Positions 42,329-51,225 of a stretch of 55,427 nt of DNA are shown piece after piece. The notes beneath the pieces are model-generated. The model was not told the origin of the DNA. It saw only the letters and a list, made by a program, of their open reading frames with translations, and searched no databases. The stretch is from Candidatus Zemynaea palustris (GTDB lineage Bacteria > Vulcanimicrobiota > Vulcanimicrobiia > Vulcanimicrobiales > Vulcanimicrobiaceae). Position numbers and translations under genes: made by a program. Every line of letters starts with the position of its first letter. Positions within the stretch are counted from its first letter, which is position 1. The stretch is from contig PLCB01000023.1 of NCBI GenBank assembly GCA_003134695.1, positions 27,009-82,435 of the forward strand, given 5' to 3'.

Positions 42329-44173
42329 TTGCTGAAGCGCCTTTTGTTCGTGGCCGCGCTGGCCCTGACATGCTCGCCGTCGGCCGAGGCCGCCGACGAA
42401 GCTTCGTCGCTCCTCGTCGGAAGCGTGCGCGATCAAACCGGGCGGCCCATCGCCGCCGATGTCGTAGCGTACACGAGCACGGGGCTCGTCGCCGGCCGCG
42501 ACCGCAGCGCCGCCGACGGGACCTTCGCGATTGCTTTGAGCGGCCCGGCGACGAGTCTCACGGTCAGCTGCTTCCACTGCGCCCCGCTGAATCGAGCCCT
42601 GACCGGCGATGGGCCTCTGGCGCTGATCGTGACGCGCTACCGCGCGCTCGATCAAACTGGGCCAGACGCGCGAGACCTCCAAGTCTTGCCGTACGACGAC
42701 GCGGGCGACGCCGCGGGCCTTGGGCGCTTTGTGATTCCGATCGCGGCGGGGGCGCGCATCGCCAGCCTCTCAGATCGTGGACTCGAACTCGGCCGCGGAC
42801 TCATCCTCGATGAAGGCGCACCGATTTACGATCCTGCGAGCGGTGAAGGTGCATTGTTCGCGTATCCCGCCCACTCCGTCGGCGCAATCCGCACCGCGCC
42901 CGCATCGCGCGCGTTCACCTACGGAAGCTACGCCGGCGGCGGCGCGTTCGCGCTTAGCCGATTTGGTGAGGATTCCGCGCCGAACGCCGCCTGGGATCCC
43001 GGCCCGTCACCGGCGTTCTCGTTCGCGGAACGACTCGGCTCGCTACTGCCGGCGGTCGCGCGCTCGCACGATGACGACGGCGTCGAGCGACGTCGCGCAG
43101 ATCTCGGTTGGGAAAGCGCCTTCGCGGGGGGGACGCTGCGCGCCGACGCCGGCCTCGCCTCCCAACATCCCGACGATCTTTCGATCGCCGAAGATCGCTC
43201 GCGCGAACTCGCGAGCTTCAGTTACGCGACGGCGGCGCGGCGTTCGCGGACCTTCATTGGTGCGAGCGCATATGCGGACCGCAGTAGCTTCTTGCTGCGG
43301 CCGGGCGGCGCGGTTTGGACCAGCCGTTCGAGCAGTCTGGAGGCGGACGCGCGCGTCGAACATCCTGCGCCGATCGAATTGGATTTCGGCGGTTCGCTGC
43401 GTGCCTCGAGCGGCATGTTCACCGTCGGCGCCACGAGCCGCAGCGCGAATTACGCGAACGCGCTGGGCTACATCGAAGCTTCGCACGCCGGGACGCTTTC
43501 GTACGACGTCGGGATTGCGGTTTCGAGTCTTGCGATTTCGCCGAGCATCTACGACACGGTACGCGCGGCGACCATCGTGTTGCTGCCGGCGGCGTCGGTA
43601 ACGGCTGATCTCGGCGGTGGTTTTCAGGTTCGAGGTGGCGGATCGACCTCGGTTCGCGCGCCGACCTTGCTCGAGCTGCCCACGACCGTCGGAGCGAACG
43701 CGTATTCGATCGAGCGCGGCAACCTGATCGAGACCGCGCTCTCCTATGATGACGCGCGGCGCTTCGAAATCGAGGCGACCGCGTTTCGCCAGCAACTTAC
43801 GGGCCTCGGCGGCCGAACGCTGAGCGGCGTCGGTTTCGGGTTTGCCTGGCAGGTCGCTCCGCGTCTTTCGCTGCGCGCGTGGACGCTGCACGATGCTTCG
43901 AACGACAGCGGGACGAGTCTCTTGATCGCACCGTACGCGGCGCTGGCCGGACCGTCGCTCGAGCGCGACGTCGTTTGGGCGTCGTACGAAGCTCGCGGGG
44001 GTCTGCGGGCCGACGCGATCGTTCACCATAGTACGCTGCCGCTCTCGACCGGCACGAGCGTCGATGCGGACCTCGTCGTTCCACTCACGCGCGCGATTGG
44101 GTTGACCATGGGGACCGCGCAGCGGGCAGCTGTGCGGCGCACATATCTCGGCTTGCGCTTTCAGACTCAGTGA
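42329..44173 (+). CDS. Compact TonB-dependent receptor-like outer-membrane protein
   Basis: 614 residues from a TTG. Signal peptide (1-21). Carboxypeptidase-regulatory-like beta domain (~28-100, LVGSVRDQTGRPIAADVVAYTS) with a CxxC (SCFHCAP), a shortened plug-like segment (~150-220, LGRGLILDEGAPIYDPASGEG...TYGSYAGGGAFALSRFG), and ~380 residues of barrel-like strands ending YLGLRFQTQ. Likely transports or exposes a ligand at the outer surface, possibly copper or iron in this context. Begins ~30 bp from the divergent small-protein gene, so the two operons share a promoter region. Confidence 0.8.
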   Translation: MLKRLLFVAALALTCSPSAEAADEASSLLVGSVRDQTGRPIAADVVAYTSTGLVAGRDRSAADGTFAIALSGPATSLTVSCFHCAPLNRALTGDGPLALIVTRYRALDQTGPDARDLQVLPYDDAGDAAGLGRFVIPIAAGARIASLSDRGLELGRGLILDEGAPIYDPASGEGALFAYPAHSVGAIRTAPASRAFTYGSYAGGGAFALSRFGEDSAPNAAWDPGPSPAFSFAERLGSLLPAVARSHDDDGVERRRADLGWESAFAGGTLRADAGLASQHPDDLSIAEDRSRELASFSYATAARRSRTFIGASAYADRSSFLLRPGGAVWTSRSSSLEADARVEHPAPIELDFGGSLRASSGMFTVGATSRSANYANALGYIEASHAGTLSYDVGIAVSSLAISPSIYDTVRAATIVLLPAASVTADLGGGFQVRGGGSTSVRAPTLLELPTTVGANAYSIERGNLIETALSYDDARRFEIEATAFRQQLTGLGGRTLSGVGFGFAWQVAPRLSLRAWTLHDASNDSGTSLLIAPYAALAGPSLERDVVWASYEARGGLRADAIVHHSTLPLSTGTSVDADLVVPLTRAIGLTMGTAQRAAVRRTYLGLRFQTQ

Positions 44174-44216
44174 GCCGGCGGTTCAGTACGATTTAACAAC
44201 TCGTTGAGATGCTTGC

Positions 44217-44226
44217 GGGGTACCCC
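44217..44226. promoter_or_regulatory. Perfect 10-bp palindrome upstream of the second cupredoxin gene
   Basis: GGGGTACCCC centred in the 76-bp gap (44174-44249), 23 bp before the ATG. CsoR-type copper repressors bind related G/C-tract palindromes, but the spacing here is shorter, so the match is not firm. Confidence 0.3.
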
Positions 44227-44249
44227 CTCTCTCCCCACGAGGTCTCACG

Positions 44250-44864
44250 ATGCAATTACGTACTTCAGCCACGCTCCTGGTCGTCGCGCTTGCCGCCCTG
44301 GCTACCGCCTGCGGCGGCGGCGGTGGCGGCGGAATCTCGCCGGGCGGCACAACCCCAACGCCGGCTCCGACGAACTCGACAAGCTCGCAGCAAGTCGTGC
44401 GGCTTGCCCTCCCCACCACGGCGATCGGCGTCGAAAATGATCCGACGTTCGGGTTGGTCGCCGGTTACACGCAGACCAACTTCTCGCAAGTCCTCGGCTT
44501 CGCGCCGGGCGCGCAGATCATGATTCAGAACGCTCAAAGCGCGGCCAGCGCAACGCCGCACACGCTCGGCGACACCGGCGGCACCAACGGCTTTAACTCG
44601 GGCGCCGCCCTCTCGTTGAGCGCGTCCGGCGGCTCGACGCTCTCGAGCGGTTTCCAAACGGGGACGCTGAATCCGGGCCAAATCGTCGGCCCCTTTACGC
44701 TGGCCTCAGGCACCTATTACATCGGTTGTGCCTATCACTACGTCAGTAACCAAATGCGCGACGTCTTGGTGGTCGCCGCCGGTGCGCAACCTGGTCCGCA
44801 GGCGACGCAACCGCCGAACACTGCGACGCCCCCACCAGCGGGCGGCGGCGGCGGCAGCTACTAG
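44250..44864 (+). CDS. Cupredoxin-like lipoprotein, second copy
   Basis: 204 residues. Lipobox ATAC (Cys21) followed by a Gly run. Beta domain (~48-175) with candidate copper ligands His104 (SATPHTLGD), Cys160, His163 and Met169 in IGCAYHYVSNQMRDV (C-x2-H-x5-M, one residue longer than in the paralogue at 40707). Shares the GC-x-YHY signature and the GSTLSSGFQTG / GSTLSGGFSSG motif with that paralogue. Ends in a Pro/Gly-rich tail. Followed 15 bp later by a SCO copper chaperone gene, which supports copper binding. Confidence 0.78.
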   Translation: MQLRTSATLLVVALAALATACGGGGGGGISPGGTTPTPAPTNSTSSQQVVRLALPTTAIGVENDPTFGLVAGYTQTNFSQVLGFAPGAQIMIQNAQSAASATPHTLGDTGGTNGFNSGAALSLSASGGSTLSSGFQTGTLNPGQIVGPFTLASGTYYIGCAYHYVSNQMRDVLVVAAGAQPGPQATQPPNTATPPPAGGGGGSY

Positions 44865-44878
44865 GATCGAGCCGACTG

Positions 44879-45424
44879 GTGCGTTTCCTTGTGCCAATCA
44901 TCCTGATCTTTCTCGCGTGCAGCGTACGAGTGCTCGATGCACGCGAGGAGGACCCACGTACGATCCCGCTGGTCGATCAGCATGGCGTGCACTTCACGCT
45001 GGGCGATCTGCGCGGGTCGCCCGTGTTGGTCACGTTCGTTGCGACGCGCTGCACCGATGCGTGTCCGATCGCCACCGCTACGTTCTCACGGCTGGACGAT
45101 CGGCTGCACCGGGCGCGCGTCGCAGCGACGCTGGTCGAATTGACGCTCGATCCGGCGTACGACACGCCGTTCGTGATGCAGCAATACGCACGCACCTACT
45201 CTGCCGGAGCCTCCGATTGGCGACTGGCAAGTGGGACGCCGACGAACGTACGCGCGCTCATGCGAGCCTTTCACGTCACCGCGACAAAAGGGCGCGACGG
45301 CATACCCGACGTGCACTCGAGTTTCGTTTACTTTTTCGACTCGCAGGGGAAGCAGTCACGGACGCTGTTGCTCTCGACGAACTTAGTCGACGAAGCTCTC
45401 CACGCGCTCAAGCCGGCGCGTTAA
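44879..45424 (+). CDS. SCO1/SenC-family copper chaperone
   Basis: 181 residues from a GTG. N-terminal membrane anchor (~1-20). Thioredoxin-like fold with copper ligands Cys58 and Cys62 (TRCTDACP, CxxxC) and His146 (PDVHSSFVYFF). SCO proteins deliver copper to CuA or other cuproproteins, or act as thiol-disulfide oxidoreductases. No cytochrome oxidase genes are in the window, so its client here may be the adjacent cupredoxins. Confidence 0.9.
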   Translation: MRFLVPIILIFLACSVRVLDAREEDPRTIPLVDQHGVHFTLGDLRGSPVLVTFVATRCTDACPIATATFSRLDDRLHRARVAATLVELTLDPAYDTPFVMQQYARTYSAGASDWRLASGTPTNVRALMRAFHVTATKGRDGIPDVHSSFVYFFDSQGKQSRTLLLSTNLVDEALHALKPAR

Positions 45425-45427
45425 GCG

Positions 45428-46038
45428 ATGCTCGTTGCCACCCTCGCCGCCGCGCTGTCGGCGCTGACGCTCGAATGGTCGCACGTCCAGGATTAAGCCT
45501 GACGATCGACGCCCGTGAGTTTCGCCAGGGCCGCAGCCAGCAAGAGATCTTGCGCTACTCCTACCGCCGGCCGAATCGCGCGCGGCTTGAGATCCTCGAC
45601 GGTCCGCAGCGCGGTGCCGTCGTCGTGTGGTTCGGCGACGAGCGAGCGACGGCGTACCGGCGCGGATTGCGGCTCTTCAAGCTACGTCTCGCGCCGAGCG
45701 ACGAGCGCGTCACCTCGCTGCGCGGCAACGGCGTAGTGACGCCGAGCTTCGACGCGCTTCTGGCGTGTTTCGCCGACCGCCGCTCGCGGGTGACCGAGGG
45801 ACCGGGTCCGCGCGTCGACGGAATACCGACGGTTGCGATCGCGCTCGAATACGCTGGTTTCATGTGTCCGACCGACTCGCCGTTCGATCGGGACGTGACG
45901 CGCGACGTGCTCTACGTTTCGTCGAAGACGAAGCTGCCGGTCTTGCGCGAACGCTACGCCGCAGAACAATTGGTCGAGCGCTGGCAGTTGCGCGACCTGC
46001 GACTCAACTCAGGCCTGACCGATTCAGTCTTCCGGTAG
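45428..46038 (+). pseudogene. LolA-fold (DUF1571-like) secreted protein broken by a one-base deletion
   Basis: A signal peptide and family start (MLVATLAAALSALTLEWSHVQD) are read from the ATG at 45428 and stop at TAA 45494-45496. The rest of the protein continues in the +1 frame from about 45496 (SLTIDAREFRQGRSQQEILRYSY...). One base restored between 45495 and 45496 (TAA to TAY-A) gives HVQDYSLTIDAREF, matching the family pattern in which a Tyr follows the leader. A leaderless start at the ATG 45475 is possible but less likely. Conserved parts: RARLEILDGPQRGAVVVWFGDE, RGNGVVTPSFDALLACF, CPTDSPFDRDVTRDVLYVSSKTKLPVL. Could be an assembly error, a recent mutation or programmed shifting. Confidence 0.75.
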
Positions 46039-46062
46039 GCTCTCTACCAGGATCTGGGAGGA

Positions 46063-47052
46063 CTACTGCCGCTGCTTGCGGGCTTCGGCCAGTTCTTGGA
46101 AGATTTCGAGCTCGCGCTCGCCGAGGTCCGTGGGAAGCATCCCGATGAGGCGCACGTACTCGTCGCCGAAACCGCCCTTCGGCTTGGGCATCCCTTTGCC
46201 GCCGAGGCGCAAGAGCTTGTTGTTCTGCGTTCGCGGCGGGATCGTCATCCTGACCTCGCCGCCCATCGTCGGGACGCGCACTTCGCCACCCAGCACCAAA
46301 TCGTAGATGCTGACCGGAAGATCGACGTACAGATCGCCGCCGCGCCGCTCGAAGTGCTCGTCGGGCAGAACGTGCACGATCAGATAGAGGTCGCCGCTCG
46401 GTCCGCCGCCGGAACCGGAGCCGCCTTGACCGGCGAGCCGAATGCGCTGCCCTTCGCGCACGCCCTTCGGAATCGTGACGTCGAAACGCTTCGATCGCAC
46501 TTGCCGGCCCGTGCCCCCGCACGTCGGGCAAACGGCGTTGTTGAAGACGCCGCTGCCGCCGCAGCGCGGACAGGTGTCTTCGATCTGCAGATGGACCGAT
46601 TTCTTCCCGCCGTTATAGACTTCGGCGAGCGCGAGATCGATCGACGTCTCGAGATCGCCGCCGCGGCGCGCGAAGTTCGTCGTCGTCTGCCGCCGGCCGA
46701 CGCCGGAAAAGAAGGCGTCGAAGAAATCCGAAAAACCGCTCGGCGCGCCCGCGAACGACCCGTAGTCGCCGTCGGTTTCTTGTTGCGAACGGTAGCGGCG
46801 CTGCGTTTCGGCTTGTTGAGAGACGCGTTGCCAATCCGACCCGAGGACGTCGTACTTCTTGCGTTTCTCGGGATCGCCGAGGACCTCGTAGGCCTCGGCG
46901 ATCTCCTTGAATTTCTCCTCGGCTTCCTTCGGATTCTTCGGGTTGGCGTCGGGGTGCCATTTGCGCGCGAGCCGGCGATACGCAGACTTGATTTCCTTTT
47001 CGGACGCGTTCTTCGCGACGCCGAGGACTTGGTAGTAGTCCTTGTAGTTCAA
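46063..47052 (-). CDS. dnaJ: Chaperone DnaJ with a half zinc-finger region
   Basis: 329 residues. J-domain (1-70, with HPDANPKN in the HPD loop), Gly/Ser/Phe linker (~85-115), then only two CxxCxGxG motifs ([16 protein letters not shown]) instead of the four of classical DnaJ, followed by the two C-terminal substrate domains ([38 protein letters not shown]). Stimulates DnaK. The single zinc centre places it between type I and type II. The gene lies 7 bp after grpE. A small hairpin (GGTAG...CTACC, 46034-46048) is in the convergent gap. Confidence 0.94.
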   Translation of the reverse strand: MNYKDYYQVLGVAKNASEKEIKSAYRRLARKWHPDANPKNPKEAEEKFKEIAEAYEVLGDPEKRKKYDVLGSDWQRVSQQAETQRRYRSQQETDGDYGSFAGAPSGFSDFFDAFFSGVGRRQTTTNFARRGGDLETSIDLALAEVYNGGKKSVHLQIEDTCPRCGGSGVFNNAVCPTCGGTGRQVRSKRFDVTIPKGVREGQRIRLAGQGGSGSGGGPSGDLYLIVHVLPDEHFERRGGDLYVDLPVSIYDLVLGGEVRVPTMGGEVRMTIPPRTQNNKLLRLGGKGMPKPKGGFGDEYVRLIGMLPTDLGERELEIFQELAEARKQRQ

Positions 47053-47059
47053 GTTGCGC

Positions 47060-47575
47060 TTATTCGGCGGCCGCGCGCTTTGCGACGACGACGAGCGCCG
47101 GGCGCAGCACGTCGTCGTCCATCGAATAGCCGCGCTGTACTTCCTCGATCACCGTGTCGTCGTCGACGTCGTCTCGCTCGCGCGTGACGATCGCTTCGGC
47201 GGTTCGGGGATCGAATTTTTTCCCGACGACCTCGAGCGGGGTAACGTGTTCGCCGGCCAGCAACGACTCGAAGCCCTTGAGCGTCTGCTCGATTCCCTCG
47301 CGCAGGCCTTTGGATTCTTCGTAGGTGAGGGAGCGCCGCAAGTTGTCGATGACCGGCAAGAACTTGCCGAGCAGCGCCTTGCGGCCGCTGGTCAAACGTT
47401 CGAGCGCGATCCGCTCGGCGCGTTTGCGGACGTTCTCGACTTCGGCTCGCGCGTATTGCAGCTCGGTGTAAAGCTCGTCCGCGCGTGCCTTGGTCGCCGC
47501 CAATTCGGCCGCCGGATCCGCTTGGGCCTCGGATTGCTCGTCGGCCGAAGCGGTAGCCGGTCCATCAATTTCCAT
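47060..47575 (-). CDS. grpE: Nucleotide exchange factor GrpE
   Basis: 171 residues. Acidic N-terminus, long coiled coil (~25-75), and the C-terminal beta domain with [60 protein letters not shown]. Exchanges ADP on DnaK. Lies 11 bp after dnaK. Confidence 0.95.
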   Translation of the reverse strand: MEIDGPATASADEQSEAQADPAAELAATKARADELYTELQYARAEVENVRKRAERIALERLTSGRKALLGKFLPVIDNLRRSLTYEESKGLREGIEQTLKGFESLLAGEHVTPLEVVGKKFDPRTAEAIVTRERDDVDDDTVIEEVQRGYSMDDDVLRPALVVVAKRAAAE

Positions 47576-47586
47576 GCTGCCCTGAG

Positions 47587-49428
47587 CTACTTCGCTTCCT
47601 TGAACTCGGCGTCGATGACGTCTTCACTCGTCGGAGCGGATTCCGAAGCGGCGCCGTCAGCGCTTCCCGCGGCCGTTCCGTTGGGCGCCGAGCCGGTCTT
47701 TTGGTAGAGCGCCTCGGCCATCTTGTACGAAGCCTGCTGCAGCCGTTCGGTCGCAGCCTTGACTTCGGCGACCGTGCCGTTTTCGCTGACGCGCTTGAGT
47801 TCGGCCAGCGCGCTCTCCACGTCGGCTTTCGCTTCGCCGTCGAGCTTGTCGCCGACTTCCTTGAGCGATTTTTCGCTCGAGTAGATCAGGCTCGAAGCCG
47901 TGTTGCGAACCTCGGCCTCTTCGCGCTTTTGATGATCTTCGGTCGAATGAGAGTCGGCCTCACGCACCATCCGGTCGACCTCGTCCTTCGAAAGGTTGGT
48001 CGAGGCGGTGATGGTGATCGCTTGCTCGCGCCCGGTGCCCAGATCTTTGGCCGAGACGTTCACGATGCCGTTGGCGTCGATATTGAACGTCACTTCAATC
48101 TGCGGGATGCCGCGCGGCGCCGCCGGGATGCCCTCCAGCCGGAATCGTCCGACTTCTTTGTTGTCGGCTGCCATCTCGCGCTCGCCTTGCAGCACGCGGA
48201 TGTCGACTGACGTTTGACCGTCCTCGGCGGTGGTGAAGATTTGCGACTTCTTCGTCGGGATCGTGGTGTTACGCTCGATGAGTTTGGTCATCACGCCGCC
48301 GAGCGTTTCGAGCCCGAGCGAGAGTGGCGTGACGTCGAGCAAAACGACGTCGCGAACTTCGCCGGCGAGGACGCCGGCCTGGATCGCAGCACCTACCGCG
48401 ACGACCTCGTCGGGGTTGACCGACTGGTTGAGTTGCGCTTTCCCAGTGAGCTTCTTGACGAGTTCCTGGGCGACCGGCATGCGCGTCGCGCCGCCGACCA
48501 TGATGATCTCGTCGATTTTCGAGAGGTCGACCTTCGCGTCCGCGACCGCGTTCTTGAAGGGTTGGACCATCCGATCCGTCAGGTCGCTCGTCATCTTCTC
48601 GAAATCGGCGCGCGTAAGCGTCATGTCGAGGTGCTTCGGACCGCTCGCGTCGGCCGTGATGAACGGCAGGTTGATGTTGGTCTGCACCACGCCGCTGAGC
48701 TCGATCTTCGCTTTTTCGGCGGCTTCGGTGAGCCGCTGCAACGCCTGCTTGTCGGAGGTGAGATCGATGCCTTGATCTTTACGATATTCCGCGACCATCC
48801 AATCGACGATGCGCTGATCGTAATCGTCGCCGCCCAAGTGCGTGTCGCCGTTGGTCGACTTGACTTCGAATACGCCGTCGCCGACCTCGAGGATCGAGAC
48901 GTCGAACGTCCCGCCGCCGAGATCCCACACCAGGATCGTCTCGTTGCCCTTCTTGTCGAGCCCGTACGCGAGCGCCGCCGCGGTCGGTTCGTTGATGATC
49001 CGCAGCACTTCGAGTCCCGCGATGCGACCGGCGTCTTTGGTAGCCTGGCGCTGCGCGTCGTTAAAATACGCCGGCACGGTGATGACGGCTTTAGTCACGC
49101 GCTCGCCGAGATACGTCGACGCGTCGTTGACGAGCTTTTGCAGGATCATCGCCGAGATCTCTTGCGGCGTATAGTCCTTCCCGTCAATCTTGACTTTGAA
49201 GTCCGTCCCCATTTGGCGCTTGATCGATTTGATCGTGCGCTCGGGATTGGTGACGGCCTGGCGCTTCGCGAGTTGGCCCACGAGGCGCTCGCCCGTCTTC
49301 GTAAACGCGACGACCGAGGGCGTCGTCCGGCTTCCCTCGGAATTCGCGATGACGGTCGGGCTTTGCCCTTCCATTACGGCGACGACCGAATTGGTCGTGC
49401 CGAGGTCGATGCCGACCACTTTAGCCAT
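47587..49428 (-). CDS. dnaK: Chaperone DnaK (Hsp70)
   Basis: 613 residues, ATG preceded by GGAG at 9 nt. ATPase domain with [70 protein letters not shown] and [10 protein letters not shown]; substrate domain [15 protein letters not shown]-terminal [12 protein letters not shown]. First of dnaK-grpE-dnaJ. Confidence 0.98.
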   Translation of the reverse strand: MAKVVGIDLGTTNSVVAVMEGQSPTVIANSEGSRTTPSVVAFTKTGERLVGQLAKRQAVTNPERTIKSIKRQMGTDFKVKIDGKDYTPQEISAMILQKLVNDASTYLGERVTKAVITVPAYFNDAQRQATKDAGRIAGLEVLRIINEPTAAALAYGLDKKGNETILVWDLGGGTFDVSILEVGDGVFEVKSTNGDTHLGGDDYDQRIVDWMVAEYRKDQGIDLTSDKQALQRLTEAAEKAKIELSGVVQTNINLPFITADASGPKHLDMTLTRADFEKMTSDLTDRMVQPFKNAVADAKVDLSKIDEIIMVGGATRMPVAQELVKKLTGKAQLNQSVNPDEVVAVGAAIQAGVLAGEVRDVVLLDVTPLSLGLETLGGVMTKLIERNTTIPTKKSQIFTTAEDGQTSVDIRVLQGEREMAADNKEVGRFRLEGIPAAPRGIPQIEVTFNIDANGIVNVSAKDLGTGREQAITITASTNLSKDEVDRMVREADSHSTEDHQKREEAEVRNTASSLIYSSEKSLKEVGDKLDGEAKADVESALAELKRVSENGTVAEVKAATERLQQASYKMAEALYQKTGSAPNGTAAGSADGAASESAPTSEDVIDAEFKEAK

Positions 49429-49574
49429 GAAGTAAATCTCCGTTCTTCCGATCGTCGCGGACCATGTGCACGCTCGGCTGTTCGCCGCGCGACCCCGCTT
49501 CCGCGGGCTTTCCCTTGCCTCTTACCGACAATCAATCGCGCCAAATAGCCCCGGCGCTGGGCGTTTCACTCTCT

Positions 49575-49605
49575 AAAATACGCCCGCACCCTCGGTTGGT
49601 TTCAG
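49575..49605 (-). promoter_or_regulatory. Candidate dnaK operon promoter
   Basis: Minus strand: CTGAAA (49600-49605) and TATTTT (49575-49580), spaced 18-19 bp, giving a ~140-nt 5' leader. No CIRCE or HAIR operator was found in 49429-49624. The region 49429-49570 holds nothing else clear; a palindrome GCGAAATTTTCGC lies at 49611-49623. Confidence 0.3.
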
Positions 49606-49620
49606 CGGGTGCGAAATTTT

Positions 49621-49764
49621 CGCGTTTCGGCGACATGACGTTGCCTCGACCGGGACGGCGGACTCGTTCCATCCTTGGAACTCGTGCCGCCTCGTGAACT
49701 GCTTTGTCGCTCGCCCTCCGGGCTCGCTCGGCGCAGGCGCCCTGCTCGGCAACGTCATGCCGCC
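49621..49764. repeat. Structured intergenic repeat, copy 2
   Basis: Carries the same 84-nt core (49651-49734) as 15588-15671, with no differences, between inverted ends GGCGACATGACGTTGCC (49629-49645) and GGCAACGTCATGCCGCC (49748-49764). It lies between dnaK and htrA. Together with the terminator and half copy it fills most of the 476-bp gap. Spurious frames across the core are open on both strands but have no start or coding features. Confidence 0.8.
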
Positions 49765-49780
49765 TCACGCTCATACAAAG

Positions 49781-49811
49781 CCGCCCCCAGGCGTGGAAGC
49801 CTGAGGGGCGG
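49781..49811 (-). terminator. Strong GC hairpin after htrA
   Basis: CCGCCCC..AGGC pairs with GCCT..GGGGCGG (11 bp, small bulge, 6-nt loop). Read on the minus strand it follows htrA and is trailed by CTTTGTATG, a weak T tract. Plausible terminator, though it sits 94 bp beyond the stop. Confidence 0.45.
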
Positions 49812-49862
49812 GCGGGCGTATCCTAGAGTGTTCGGGAGGGGGAAGGGCTTGCTGGCCGCCGC

Positions 49863-49893
49863 CCCGGTCGAGGCAACGTCATGCCGCCGAAGA
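49863..49893. repeat. Inverted half copy of the repeat end
   Basis: CCCGGTCGAGGCAACGTC followed by ATGCCGCCGAAG is the reverse complement of the left end of copy 2 (49624-49654) with few changes. It has no core. With copy 2 it forms a nested arrangement 12 bp beyond the htrA stop. Confidence 0.65.
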
Positions 49894-49904
49894 GCGAGCC
49901 CTTT

Positions 49905-51098
49905 CTACGGCTGTTGCTGCTGCTGCGGGACGTAGCCGGCGTCGGCCGGGCGTTCCGTGACCTTGACGTTTACCAGCTTCTTGACGCCGCCGCTCCAGAC
50001 TTGGAGGGCGATCGTCTGCCCGGGCTTGGCGGCGCGGATCGCGTCGATGGCCTCGGTATTGGTCGTGACGTCCTTGCCGTTGACTCTCTGGATCACGTCA
50101 CCAGGCTGGAGTCCGGCGGAGTCGGCCGGCGTCCCTTGGACGACCTGGACGATCGCGACGCCCTTGCCCTTGTAGTTGAGCTGGACTTCGAGATCGGGCG
50201 TGACCGTCGCAAGCGAGGCTCCGATGTATCCGACGTTGGTCCCTTGGTGGACGCCCGGGTTCTTTTGGAGCGATGCGATCTGCTCTTTGACCGCGTTGGA
50301 CGGTATCGCGAAGCCGATGCCCTGGGCGCCGGCTTGCGGGCTCGCCGTCGATTGGTTCACGCCGATGAGGCGCCCGTCGATGTCGATCAGCGGTCCGCCG
50401 GAGTTGCCGGGGTTGATCGGCGTCGAGATCTGCATGAGGCCCTTGAACTCCTGGCCGCCGTTCTCGGTTCCGATCACTTCGTCGCGATTGAAGCCGGAGA
50501 CGACGCCGACGGCGACCGACTGTTTCAGTTCGAGCGGTTCGCCGATGGCGATCGCCCACTGGCCGGCCTGCAGTTTACTCGAGTCGGCGATTTCGACGGG
50601 CGGCGGCAGCTTCGCGTAGTTGTCGACCTTGACCAGCGCGACGTCGGCGCCGATGTTCATCCCGTAGACGTGGCCTGCGACGCGGTCGTTGTTCTGGAAG
50701 ATGACTTCGATCTTCGACACGCTGCCGCCGTTGGGCGGACGGACGACGTGCGCGTTGGTTACGATCAATCCGTCACGCGAGATGACGAAGCCTGAGCCCG
50801 ACGCCTGAGCGCGATAGCGCTGGATGCGTTGCGAGAAGGGATCGACCGGGACCAATTGCTGTCCGTTGACCGTCACGTTGAGCGCGACGACCGATGGCGC
50901 GACGCGTTTGACCGCGCTCACGATGCGATCCTGGTCGCTCGTCCCCGAGACGATCACGGCGGCACTCACGGCCGGCGGTGTGTTACCCGGTCCAGCGACG
51001 TTGGCGAAGTGCGTGCTCGCGTAGAGCATCATCGCGAAGCTGCCGATGATCGCCCCCACGAGCGCGACGATAGAGGTTGAAAGAATTCGGTTCTTCAT
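49905..51098 (-). CDS. Trypsin-like serine protease with PDZ domain (HtrA/DegP family)
   Basis: 397 residues from the ATG at 51098 (AAGGAAC upstream). N-terminal membrane anchor (~5-27), protease domain with the triad His (IVTNAHVV), Asp (IGADVALVKV) and Ser (INPGNSGGPL), then a single PDZ domain (~285-380, GKGVAIVQVVQGTPADSAGLQPGDVIQRVNGKDV), ending in a Gln run. Envelope protein quality control. Adjacent to dnaK operon but separated by the repeat. Confidence 0.94.
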   Translation of the reverse strand: MKNRILSTSIVALVGAIIGSFAMMLYASTHFANVAGPGNTPPAVSAAVIVSGTSDQDRIVSAVKRVAPSVVALNVTVNGQQLVPVDPFSQRIQRYRAQASGSGFVISRDGLIVTNAHVVRPPNGGSVSKIEVIFQNNDRVAGHVYGMNIGADVALVKVDNYAKLPPPVEIADSSKLQAGQWAIAIGEPLELKQSVAVGVVSGFNRDEVIGTENGGQEFKGLMQISTPINPGNSGGPLIDIDGRLIGVNQSTASPQAGAQGIGFAIPSNAVKEQIASLQKNPGVHQGTNVGYIGASLATVTPDLEVQLNYKGKGVAIVQVVQGTPADSAGLQPGDVIQRVNGKDVTTNTEAIDAIRAAKPGQTIALQVWSGGVKKLVNVKVTERPADAGYVPQQQQQP

Positions 51099-51225
51099 GC
51101 TGTTCCTTATGACGGGTTCTCTGAAGCGCGTCCTACTCGGCAAAACGTCAAAGGTCGCGCGGGGTACTCATTTTTCCCCGAAGTCTAATATTCGCCTCGC
51201 TGGCTGAGAAGAGCCTCAGAAACCC

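Noticed and set aside
48214-49548. 444-codon open frame antisense to dnaK, and similar long antisense frames at 6814-8025, 15707-16957, 17909-19273 and 3123-4106
   Set aside because: All lie opposite well-supported genes in high-GC DNA, where antisense frames stay open by codon bias; their translations are Arg/Asp/Val-rich with no domains.
49429-49624. CIRCE or HAIR heat-shock operator before dnaK
   Set aside because: GAGTG occurs once, but no inverted partner at the proper spacing.
49532-49774. Minus-strand frame through the repeat core (and its counterpart near 15529-15882) giving nearly the same peptide
   Set aside because: Similarity follows from the identical DNA core; both frames differ in start, flanks and length and the DNA shows hairpin structure rather than coding bias.
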